Below are positions 53,473 through 61,110 of a DNA stretch of 64,000 nucleotides, one piece after another; position 1 is the stretch's first letter, and each line of letters starts with the position of its first letter. The stretch spans positions 1,883,001 to 1,947,000 of the forward strand of contig NZ_JAGT01000001.1 in NCBI RefSeq assembly GCF_000526795.1, given 5' to 3'. The notes beneath the pieces are model-generated. The model did no database searches and had not been told where the DNA came from. It saw only the letters and a list, made by a program, of their open reading frames with translations. The DNA is from Ruminococcus flavefaciens AE3010 (GTDB taxonomy: Bacteria > Bacillota > Clostridia > Oscillospirales > Ruminococcaceae). The position numbers were made by a program, and so were the translations under genes.

Positions 53473-54384
53473 ATGTACAACAGAGCATTTTTATTTAACG
53501 GCATAGGTTCAAAACCCGAAAAACTTCTGGCACAGTTCACTCCCGAACTGATGGACAGATATGAGACATACAGAGAAGAAGCTTTTGCAAGACTTGGTCT
53601 TGACATGGATATGGATAAGAACACGGGTCACAGCGAAAAGGCTGCCGAATGGATGGTGCCTTTTCTCTGCGACAGAGTTGTGTATGAATATTTTATCGGT
53701 AAAGGCATCATTCCCGATATCGGTGCAGGCTACAGCTCAGGCATAGTAAGCGCAAGCGCATGCTTTGGTTCAATAAGACATGAGGACGCTCATGATATCG
53801 TTATGTCGCATCTTTCGATGTTTCGCGGACTTCAGGAAAAAGGCTTCAAGCTCGATATGGGTATCATTATCGGTTTCAATTACGATGAGCTGAAAGAGCT
53901 TTTATGCGATAAGTTCACTTCTGATGAACTGGTCATCGGAAGCGGAAATTCCGACTTCCACGTTATGATAAGCGGTAAGGCTGAGGCAGTTGAAAAGGCT
54001 ATCGCGTTATGTCTGAGTGAGGGAGCTATCAAGGCTTTCACAATGAATACGGGCACTGCCTTTCATCATCCTCTTATGGAGCAGTTTTCGACCGAATACA
54101 TCTCGCTCTGCAACAGGCTTGACTACAAGGAACCTGAATATCCACTCATCTCGGTCTTCGATCAGACAGTTCTGAAAACAGTGGACGAGGTCAGAAAGGA
54201 AAATCTGCTTAACGTCTTTACACCCATGCGCTGGGATCTTGCACTGAAAAAGCTGGAGGAGCTGGGAGTAAAGGAGTTCTTTGATGTAAGCGCCAATGGT
54301 GCAATAAAGAAGTTTTCAAGAGTAAGCAGAAAGTGCAAAATATATACTCTTGAAGATGTGATCGGCGGCAGATATACTTTATAA
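53473..54384 (+). CDS. FabD-like acyl (malonyl) transferase
   Basis: 303 residues, ACP S-acyltransferase fold. AFLFNGIGS stands for the usual FPGQGSQ, GYSSG (Ser 88) carries the nucleophile in place of GHSLG, MFRGLQE keeps Arg 118, which binds the malonyl carboxylate, and TAFHHPLM keeps the catalytic His 198. So the key triad is present but the oxyanion Gln is replaced. Divergence from housekeeping FabD suggests a specialised, free-standing acyltransferase. AGAGGAG precedes ATG 53473. It leads a unit with two crotonase-type genes and a KAS II-type ketosynthase. Confidence 0.85.
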   Translation: MYNRAFLFNGIGSKPEKLLAQFTPELMDRYETYREEAFARLGLDMDMDKNTGHSEKAAEWMVPFLCDRVVYEYFIGKGIIPDIGAGYSSGIVSASACFGSIRHEDAHDIVMSHLSMFRGLQEKGFKLDMGIIIGFNYDELKELLCDKFTSDELVIGSGNSDFHVMISGKAEAVEKAIALCLSEGAIKAFTMNTGTAFHHPLMEQFSTEYISLCNRLDYKEPEYPLISVFDQTVLKTVDEVRKENLLNVFTPMRWDLALKKLEELGVKEFFDVSANGAIKKFSRVSRKCKIYTLEDVIGGRYTL

Positions 54385-54474
54385 AAGAGTATAAGCGCGC
54401 AGGCTCTCGGATAGAAAAAATATTATATCATGAGAGCAGTTACAGATTATCAATAAAAGTATGGGGGAATCTTC

Positions 54475-54900
54475 ATGAATGATATAAAAACAGAAATAAA
54501 GGAATATACGACGGAGGTAAGCGGCATGACCTCACTCAGCGGGCTTTTGAACGCCGAGCTTGGAAGTCCCTGTCTGCTTATCGTAAAAAACAGCAGGATA
54601 TCAGGTGATATCAATGATGATATCAGAGCTTTCTTCACAAAAGCACCCTTCCTCACCGCCCTTGCAGACGATGAGCCGTCAGAGGAGCTTGCAGAGCTTT
54701 TCGATATGGTGATCCCTGCCGAGGGTATTGACGAATGGACAGCAAGACTTTTCAAGGATAAGAGCAAATGGGCAGCCGATCAGATAACTGCCTGCTTCGT
54801 AAAGGCAAGAACAGGAACTGCGGCAGAGGTGCTGGACTGCGAGTCAAGAGCTTTCTATCGTCTTATGGCAGTAAAGAACGGAGGCGGCAGCAATGAGTGA
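54475..54900 (+). CDS. Shortened crotonase-like protein
   Basis: 141 residues, not firmly recognised. LGSPCLLIVKNSRISGDINDDIRAFF looks like a collapsed first half of an enoyl-CoA hydratase (oxyanion strand), and VIPAEGIDEWTARLFKDKS ... EVLDCESRAFYRLMAVKN matches the C-terminal helices of that family (ESRAF). The substrate-binding middle is missing, so if it is a crotonase it is truncated to about half length (usual 255). It overlaps the next crotonase start by 8 bp, GGAGG included. A non-catalytic partner is possible. Confidence 0.6.
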   Translation: MNDIKTEIKEYTTEVSGMTSLSGLLNAELGSPCLLIVKNSRISGDINDDIRAFFTKAPFLTALADDEPSEELAELFDMVIPAEGIDEWTARLFKDKSKWAADQITACFVKARTGTAAEVLDCESRAFYRLMAVKNGGGSNE

Positions 54901-55597
54901 TATCATCAATATCAGTTTAAACGAAGAAAACGGCATACTCCATCTCGTTATGGACGCGCCCAACAACAACATGATGACAACTGCTTTTCTGAACACCTTT
55001 GAAGCGATCATGGTAAAGGTGGCAGAAAGAGCAGAAAAAGGCGGCATCAAGGGCATGATCATCTATGGCGGCGGCAGACATTTCAGCTCAGGCGCAGATG
55101 TAGGCGCACTTGCCGAGCGCTCAGAAAAGGAAGCTTACGATGATACTTCCGATGAACTTCCTGCAAGTCATATTTTGCAGAAGAGCCATTTCACATTTCT
55201 CCGCGGCCTGCCTTTCCCCGTAGTAAGCGTGGTAACGGGATTCTGTATCGGTTCGGGCAGCGAGATCGCTGTAAACAGCCATTACAGGATACTTGAAAAA
55301 GGCGCGAGAATAGGTCAGCCCGAATCCACATTCGGCATACTTCCCGCACTTGGCGGAGTTGCAAGAAATATCGAGATATGCGGCATGAAAAATGCCTATG
55401 AGCTTGTTATGACAGGTGATATGATACCTGCGGATCAGGCTTACGAGATAGGCTATGCCGATGTTTTCGTTGGCAAAAAGCAGGGACTTCCCGAGGCTCT
55501 TTCGCTCATAGAATATATTTCTGATAATTTCGGCACATTCGAGCCCGAGAAATACAGAGAATACATAAAGCAGTACAAGCAGAGCCGTCTTGTATAA
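54893..55597 (+). CDS. Enoyl-CoA hydratase/isomerase (crotonase) family protein
   Basis: 234 residues. First oxyanion motif GGGRHFSSGADVGALAE, second GFCIGSGSEIAVNSHYRI, and the Glu-bearing QPESTFGILPALGGVA in the expected place. A hydratase, dehydratase, isomerase or decarboxylase reaction on an acyl thioester is likely; which one cannot be told. It starts inside the preceding gene (8-bp overlap) and ends 39 bp before the ketosynthase start. Confidence 0.87.
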   Translation: MSDIINISLNEENGILHLVMDAPNNNMMTTAFLNTFEAIMVKVAERAEKGGIKGMIIYGGGRHFSSGADVGALAERSEKEAYDDTSDELPASHILQKSHFTFLRGLPFPVVSVVTGFCIGSGSEIAVNSHYRILEKGARIGQPESTFGILPALGGVARNIEICGMKNAYELVMTGDMIPADQAYEIGYADVFVGKKQGLPEALSLIEYISDNFGTFEPEKYREYIKQYKQSRLV

Positions 55598-55635
55598 TGC
55601 TCTTGCGGACATCGCGCAGTAAAGAAAGGATCAAT

Positions 55636-56844
55636 ATGGAAAAGATAGTAGTAACAGGTATTGGCTCCATAAGTGCTCTGGGTCTTAATACCGATGAATT
55701 ATGGGACGCCCTTATAAGCGGAAAAAGCGGCGTAAAAAAGATAACACGTATCCCTACCGATAAACACGATACGACCATAGCAGCAGAGGTCGATGACGCA
55801 TTTGAGGCAGTTGCTTCAAAATACTGGAAAAAGCGTCAGCTCAGTGCAACAACAAAGGCAACAAGAATGGGACTTGCTGCCGCAGGCGAAGCGATCGAGG
55901 ACTGCGGTGCTGATTTCAGCACCCTCAACGCAGACAGGATAGCAATTATTTTCGGTGTTTCCGATAACTCCTACGAGGACGGCGAGCTTGATATCAAGCC
56001 GAACACTACTTTAAAGCGTATGCCGAGCGCTATCCCTTCAATGCTTGCTATGAAGCACGGTATACAGGGTCCCACATTCAATGTCTCTACAGCCTGCGCT
56101 TCATCAGGCTATGCTGTTGCTCTCGGAAAGCAGCTCATACAGTCAGGTTTGTATGATATGGTCATTACAGGCGGACTTTCAAATACAGTCTCAAACATTG
56201 TTATAAGCGGCTTCAATCAGGTGCTTGCAATGTCTGTTGACAGTGATCCCACAAAAACTCCGCGCCCCTTCACAAAGAACCGTGACGGCTTCATCATGGG
56301 CGAGGGAAGCGGCTGCATAATTATCGAATCAGAGAAGCACGCAAAGGCAAGAGGCGCAAGGATACGCTGTGAGCTTGCAGGTGCGAGCATGACCTGTGAG
56401 GCTTACAATATGACAGCTCCCAAGACAGACGGCGAGGGCATGGCTGATGCTATGGAGCGAGCTCTCCGCGACGCAGGAATGTCACCCGACGAGATCGGAT
56501 ATATCAATGCGCACGGTACATCAACAAGTCTCAATGACCTTTACGAGACAATGGCTATAAAGAAGGTATTCGGGAAGAGAGCATACGATATCCCCGTTTC
56601 TTCCATCAAGGCTGCAATAGGCCATACTCTTGCAGCAGGCGGTGCTCTTGAGGGCATTGCTTGTATCAAGGCTATTGAAACAGGCATACTTCCGCCTACC
56701 ATACACTATGGTGAACCCGATCCCGAGCTTGATCTCAATTATATACCCAACGAAGCAATAAAGAAGGATATAAAAGCTGCGGCTTCAAACTCATTCGGCT
56801 TCGGCGGAAACAACTCTACTCTTATTTTCAAAAAATATGAATGA
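55636..56844 (+). CDS. fabF: Beta-ketoacyl-ACP synthase II type condensing enzyme
   Basis: 402 residues, KAS II fold with the full Cys-His-His triad: STACASSG (Cys 154), NAHGTSTSLND (His 293) and IKAAIGHTLAAGG (His 330), plus FGGNNSTL at the end. It should be active in Claisen condensation on ACP-bound acyl groups, unlike Ser/Gln decarboxylating variants. AAAGGA lies before ATG 55636. Housekeeping fabF normally sits with fabD, fabG and acpP; here the set is acyltransferase, two crotonases and KAS only, ending in a terminator, so a special pathway is likely. Confidence 0.9.
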   Translation: MEKIVVTGIGSISALGLNTDELWDALISGKSGVKKITRIPTDKHDTTIAAEVDDAFEAVASKYWKKRQLSATTKATRMGLAAAGEAIEDCGADFSTLNADRIAIIFGVSDNSYEDGELDIKPNTTLKRMPSAIPSMLAMKHGIQGPTFNVSTACASSGYAVALGKQLIQSGLYDMVITGGLSNTVSNIVISGFNQVLAMSVDSDPTKTPRPFTKNRDGFIMGEGSGCIIIESEKHAKARGARIRCELAGASMTCEAYNMTAPKTDGEGMADAMERALRDAGMSPDEIGYINAHGTSTSLNDLYETMAIKKVFGKRAYDIPVSSIKAAIGHTLAAGGALEGIACIKAIETGILPPTIHYGEPDPELDLNYIPNEAIKKDIKAAASNSFGFGGNNSTLIFKKYE

Positions 56845-56900
56845 CGGATATACCTCTGAAATGGTATAATGTCTTGATAAAATCATATATAACAAAGCTC

Positions 56901-56948
56901 CGACCGTAAGTAAATGTTTTGCTTACGGTCGTTTTTTTATGATACTTC
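56901..56948 (+). terminator. Terminator of the acyltransferase-ketosynthase unit
   Basis: CGACCGTAAG/CTTACGGTCG stem then T7, 57 nt after the stop. Confidence 0.95.
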
Positions 56949-57045
56949 GGCTGAAAAACTTGTCTCTCTCATAGAATACAAAGAACGGAAATTTGCAATC
57001 GAAACTGCTCATATTTTTAAATTCAATGCTGCATTTTGTCTTTTG

Positions 57046-57136
57046 AGGTATATTTTCGGTATAATCGGATAGCCCCAAAATATACTCAAATTATACCGAA
57101 AAAAACTTGTCATAAAAACAGCCTTTATGATATAAT
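57046..57136 (+). promoter_or_regulatory. Two interleaved inverted repeats and promoter upstream of the Spo0A-like gene
   Basis: A 13-bp perfect inverted repeat TTTTCGGTATAAT (57053-57065) / ATTATACCGAAAA (57090-57102) is interleaved with GAGgTATATTTT (from 57046) / AAAATATACTC (57077-57087). -35 TTGTCA (57107-57112), 18 nt and -10 TATAAT (57131-57136) follow directly. The repeats look like operator sites. The leader 57137-57272 has no other feature. Confidence 0.7.
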
Positions 57137-57272
57137 GCATATGTAGTAAATAGGTTTAAAAAAACGATAATTTCTGTTTTATAGCATTTTCTGTCAATAT
57201 CTATGATATCGGGCACCGAAAAATAATAAACAGAAAAAGCCACAGCAAAAAGAACAAAAAAGGAGAATCAAT

Positions 57273-57698
57273 ATGCTATCGACCAATACTATCATCAATG
57301 AAAAAGAAGAAAAAGAGAAATACCTTTTCCCCACCGATCAGTCTATGGAAAATAAAGACCTGCATACAGCTCAGCTGGAAAAAACTGTTATCAGATTTGT
57401 TCAGAAGCTTGGGATACGCCCTAATCTAAACGGCTATCATCTTCTCATAAAAGCAATACTTATGGCTTTGGATTCCCCCGAGCTCCTGAGATCCCTGACA
57501 AAGGAGCTCTATCCCAGGATCGCAGAGGATCACGGCACGAATGTCCGAGCTGTCGAGCGCAATATGAGAAAAGCGATAGAATCCGCTTATGAGTACGATC
57601 CTCAGCGTATCCGATCTGTTTTTTATTATAAAGTGGACAAGCCGTATATTTCCGAGGTCCTTTCAATGGCGGTCGAGTCAATACGTTATGAGCTTTAA
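57273..57698 (+). CDS. Stand-alone Spo0A-type DNA-binding domain protein
   Basis: 141 residues. Residues ~35-140 match the Spo0A effector domain: VIRFVQKLGIRPNLNGYHLLIKAILMAL, ELYPRIAEDHGTNVRAVERNMRKAIESAYEYD (helix-turn-helix). The receiver domain and linker of real Spo0A are absent; in their place is a ~35-residue charged tail (NEKEEKEKYLFPTDQSMENK). It could bind 0A-box DNA without phosphorelay control. AAAAGGAG precedes the start. Followed by a separate terminator. Confidence 0.85.
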   Translation: MLSTNTIINEKEEKEKYLFPTDQSMENKDLHTAQLEKTVIRFVQKLGIRPNLNGYHLLIKAILMALDSPELLRSLTKELYPRIAEDHGTNVRAVERNMRKAIESAYEYDPQRIRSVFYYKVDKPYISEVLSMAVESIRYEL

Positions 57699-57762
57699 GA
57701 GATAACGATTTTGTCTGTCACATCAGGCAGACTCCGTGTTTTTTCAGTCCGTACAAAAAGCG

Positions 57763-57809
57763 AAAGCCATAGCGATCCTGAGCCTGATTTCGGGATCCTA
57801 TGGCTTTTC
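57763..57809 (+). terminator. Terminator after the Spo0A-like gene
   Basis: AAAGCCATAGCGATCC/GGATCCTATGGCTTT with T4, 65 nt after the stop. Confidence 0.85.
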
Positions 57810-57951
57810 AATTGACATTTCCCCTTATTTATGGTATCATAATTACTAATGTAAACCTGTATTGGCAATGGTAAATGCAGGATATGATGATCAAATACAC
57901 ACGCGAAGCGATACAAAGATCGCTCGGGACTAACTTATATATGTGGTGGCT

Positions 57952-58869
57952 ATGTATTACTATATAAAAAACACGCTTGAAAAAGTCAAGAAGCTGGACT
58001 TCAAAAATAAAAACGATAAATTCGTTGCTGTGCTGACATCAGCCGAATGGCTGGAAAACAGGAATAAATTTGATATGGGTATCGAAATGGATATTGATCT
58101 TTCCGCTGTCCATTCTACTAAAGCCGAGGTAAACTACGACTCGCTGACAGGAACTTTTTCTGTGCCCGACATAGAAAACATCTCAGCGCCAAATACAAAC
58201 TTCGCATTTGCCCTCGATGAAAAGGGTATCGTATTTATTGATGACAGCGGCTTCGTGAATAAGCTGATAAACAATATCATCAGCACCAAACGCTGGATAA
58301 TGCCCAGCCTTGAACGCTTTATATTCGATTTCCTTGAACAGATAGTGACTAAGGATCAGATAGCTCTCGAAAATCTTGACAAGGAACTTGATACGATAGA
58401 ATCCAATATTCTTGAAGGCGAAGAAAAGGATCCCTCACTGAGAGTCAGCCGTATCAGAAGTGATCTGCGTGACCTCAGAGTTCACTATGAACAGCTTCTT
58501 GAGCTCAGTCAGGAACTTGAAGAAAATGAAAACGATTTCTTTAAAGAGGATAATACCCGCTATTTTCATCTTTTTACACAGCGCGTTTCAAGACTGCATG
58601 ATTTTACAGCCTCGCTCCGTGAATATTCGATCCAGATACGGGATATATACCAGTCAAAGCTTGATATAAAGCAGAACCGCATTATGGCTCTGCTTACAGT
58701 CATAACCTCTATTTTTATGCCGCTGACCCTTATTGCAGGCTGGTACGGCATGAACTTTAAATATATGCCCGAACTGGAGTATAGATCAGCCTATCCTATC
58801 GTAATTGCAGTAAGTATCCTGATAGTTATAATAAGTCTGATATTCTTCAAAAAGAAAAAATGGCTCTAA
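57952..58869 (+). CDS. CorA-family magnesium/divalent cation channel
   Basis: 305 residues. A cytosolic alpha/beta domain and long helices (LERFIFDFLEQIVTKDQIALENLDKELDTIESNIL ...), then two membrane helices joined by the signature GMN in WYGMNFKYMPEL, and a basic end KKKKWL. This is the CorA pentamer layout for Mg2+ (or Co2+) entry. ATG 57952 is preferred; GTG 57943 is also in frame, with only a weak GGTGG before it. The gene lies 41 bp before the coiled-coil gene. Confidence 0.9.
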   Translation: MYYYIKNTLEKVKKLDFKNKNDKFVAVLTSAEWLENRNKFDMGIEMDIDLSAVHSTKAEVNYDSLTGTFSVPDIENISAPNTNFAFALDEKGIVFIDDSGFVNKLINNIISTKRWIMPSLERFIFDFLEQIVTKDQIALENLDKELDTIESNILEGEEKDPSLRVSRIRSDLRDLRVHYEQLLELSQELEENENDFFKEDNTRYFHLFTQRVSRLHDFTASLREYSIQIRDIYQSKLDIKQNRIMALLTVITSIFMPLTLIAGWYGMNFKYMPELEYRSAYPIVIAVSILIVIISLIFFKKKKWL

Positions 58870-58910
58870 GTATCAATAACAGTTACAGTATCGTCAAAGG
58901 AGTAAACTAA

Positions 58911-59396
58911 ATGGAAATCAACAAACTGAAACGTGATACAGTCGAAAGGCTTCGCAAGGTAAAAAAGGACAATGGTCTGACCAATTCGCAGATCATGGAT
59001 ATGCTTGAAAAGAATAATTGTTATATTTCCGAAGCAACTATCAAGAAAATATTCTCGGAAAACAACGATCCCGGAAGCTTTAAGTATCAGAGCACTATTG
59101 CGCCGCTTGCAGATGTACTTCTGGATATGTTCAGCGATGACAGCAGTTCTGATGATGTATCTGCCCTTAAAGCACTGATACATGATAAAAATGAGATGAT
59201 AAGCATTCTTGTAGTGAGGAACGAGGAAATACGTGCTGACTATGAAAAGCGCTTGAACCATTTGCAGAAACAGATCGGCATGCTTGAAGATCATCTGATA
59301 TTCAGAGAAAAACAGATAGATAAAAAGGACGAAATAATCTCCAAGCTGCTTAATAAGGTGATAGATTGTCCCGGGTCATGTACAATGAAGCTGTGA
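58911..59396 (+). CDS. HTH-like protein with C-terminal coiled coil
   Basis: 161 residues, family not recognised. The N-terminal ~60 residues look like a helix-turn-helix unit (VKKDNGLTNSQIMDMLEKNNCYISEATIKKIFSENND), the region ~80-155 is a coiled coil (NEEIRADYEKRLNHLQKQIGMLEDHLIFREKQIDKKDEIISKLL). A DNA-binding or replication-associated regulator is a guess. AAAGGAG precedes ATG 58911. Confidence 0.75.
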   Translation: MEINKLKRDTVERLRKVKKDNGLTNSQIMDMLEKNNCYISEATIKKIFSENNDPGSFKYQSTIAPLADVLLDMFSDDSSSDDVSALKALIHDKNEMISILVVRNEEIRADYEKRLNHLQKQIGMLEDHLIFREKQIDKKDEIISKLLNKVIDCPGSCTMKL

Positions 59397-59519
59397 GCTG
59401 CCATAAAACTGTTTATCCGTATCCTGCGTAAATATGATCCTGTCTTTACATAACAGGGTCTCATATGTATTATTATATTGATAGTACTGAGAGATGGATA
59501 AAATAATAAGGAGGCGCAT

Positions 59520-60584
59520 ATGACTGAAAGGTTAAGGAATAAGTGTGATCTTTTTTTAAGGAACCGCAATGCCGTTTCAAAGAAGTTCATGCTTGAAAAA
59601 GGTATGATGAGCATAGCGGCAGGACTGATATTTACAGGTGCCGACAAAGAAGCTGATATTGAAAAGCTGACTGAATGCCGCAAGCTGCTCAATAAGCATA
59701 CAGGATTTTTTTCCGAATACAGAGATGCTGTGAAGCTTGCTCTGCTCAGTGAAATGGCACTGTCCGAAGCTCCCGAACAGTACATAGAAGATGTCAAGGC
59801 AGTCTATAAGAAGCTGCACAAGGGAAAGTTCAGGGACAATTCCTACATGGTCCTTGCTGCAATGCTTATTTGTGACCTGGGAAAACAGGATAGCGCTGAT
59901 GAGATCGTTGAAAAGCATAACGAGATCATGAAGCAAATGGAAAAGCAGCACCCCATACTCACAGGCTCAGAGGATATTTCCTATGTGATACTCCTCGCTC
60001 TTTCAGACAGACCTGTTGATACGATGATCAGCGACATGAATGAGTGCTTTGATTACCTGAGAAAAACCTGCAAAATCAAAGCAGATCCTGATTCTGTGCA
60101 GGGACTCAGCGAGATACTTGCACTGACAGACGGAAATATCAGGGAAAAATGTGATAAGGTCATCAGCATTTATAACATACTGAAGGACAACAAGGCTGAT
60201 ATTACGGGCGGATGCGCTTTTTCTGCCCTCGGGACACTGATCGGCATTGATGAAGCTCCCGAAGCAATTGCCGCTGAGATATTAGAAGCCGATACTTTCC
60301 TTGACGGCTGCAAAGGCTTTGACGAAAAATCAGTGAATAAAAACCAGAGGCTTATGTTTGCTGTAATGCTTTCAGCAGAAAGCTTTGAAATGGCTTCTTC
60401 CGTGATAAGCAATACATTCATCAACAATGCACTGGGTATAATAAAAGCGCAAAAGATCGCAACCATGATCACTATCATATCCAATGTTCTGCCCACTGTT
60501 TTAGGAGCTGTTATAGATAATGTCTCCGAAAAAAATGATAACAGTGATACAAAAGAGTCAGAGCAGAAAGCATCTGAAAGCTGA
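59520..60584 (+). CDS. DUF4003-like helical protein
   Basis: 354 residues, all-helical, resembling DUF4003 proteins (NRNAVSKKFMLEKGMMSIAAGLIFTG, FRDNSYMVLAAMLICD, MFAVMLSAESF). The C-terminus has a hydrophobic stretch (IATMITIISNVLPTVLGAVI) followed by a Ser/Lys/Glu tail, so it may be a tail-anchored membrane protein. Function unknown. AAGGAGG precedes the start. It is transcribed toward the SASP gene, which is opposite. Confidence 0.78.
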   Translation: MTERLRNKCDLFLRNRNAVSKKFMLEKGMMSIAAGLIFTGADKEADIEKLTECRKLLNKHTGFFSEYRDAVKLALLSEMALSEAPEQYIEDVKAVYKKLHKGKFRDNSYMVLAAMLICDLGKQDSADEIVEKHNEIMKQMEKQHPILTGSEDISYVILLALSDRPVDTMISDMNECFDYLRKTCKIKADPDSVQGLSEILALTDGNIREKCDKVISIYNILKDNKADITGGCAFSALGTLIGIDEAPEAIAAEILEADTFLDGCKGFDEKSVNKNQRLMFAVMLSAESFEMASSVISNTFINNALGIIKAQKIATMITIISNVLPTVLGAVIDNVSEKNDNSDTKESEQKASES

Positions 60585-60667
60585 TGCTTTAAGATAAGTT
60601 CATTGATATTGCAGCAGCTCCTGTCCATGATCGGACGGGAGCTGTTTTCATCTTCCTTTTTATATGC

Positions 60668-60934
60668 CTATATTCCCACCTGCATCGAATATGTAAGCAC
60701 TCTCCTGTGCCCCATTGATCTCATATCATTTCGCGTAAAATTCCATTGTTGTTCCGGACACATCATATTGACCATGCTGCCGCCGATCGAACCTGCTTCA
60801 CGGGAAGTAAGATCACCGTTGTAGCCCTGCTTGAGATTGATACCAAGCTCGTTTGCAGACTCCATCTTGAATCTTTCAAGAGCCTCTCTGCCCTTTTCAG
60901 TCATTACGCCCTTGTTATTGCTGTTATTGCTCAT
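60668..60934 (-). CDS. Alpha/beta-type small acid-soluble spore protein
   Basis: 88 residues. ALERFKMESANELGINLKQGYNGDLTSREAGSIGGSMVNMM matches the SASP core (ELG, the GPR protease-site region, then REAG.IGG). SASPs coat spore DNA in the A-form and protect it from UV. The C-terminal ~30 residues (CPEQQWNFTRND...) extend beyond usual SASPs and hold a Cys. AAGGAG precedes ATG 60934; a longer start at 61021 has no support. Confidence 0.88.
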   Translation of the reverse strand: MSNNSNNKGVMTEKGREALERFKMESANELGINLKQGYNGDLTSREAGSIGGSMVNMMCPEQQWNFTRNDMRSMGHRRVLTYSMQVGI

Positions 60935-61034
60935 TTCTGTTATCTCCTTGAATTTAATTTGATGCCGTGATAGTAGTATAGCCCCGCAATGATTTTTTAT
61001 TACATGGAAATTAATGTTCAAACTAATGAATATA

Positions 61035-61066
61035 AAAAGCGCTTCCGTAAAAACGAAAGCGCTTTT
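61035..61066. terminator. Bidirectional hairpin terminator
   Basis: AAAAGCGCTTCCGT/ACGAAAGCGCTTTT; serves the leftward dockerin gene ending at 61111. Confidence 0.9.
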
Positions 61067-61110
61067 CTGCGTTATTGAAAAACAGTACTTATAAGCGGTC
61101 GCAAACTGCT

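Noticed and set aside
60935..61021. Longer start for the SASP gene
   Set aside because: No ribosome site; AAGGAG fits ATG 60934 and the family length.
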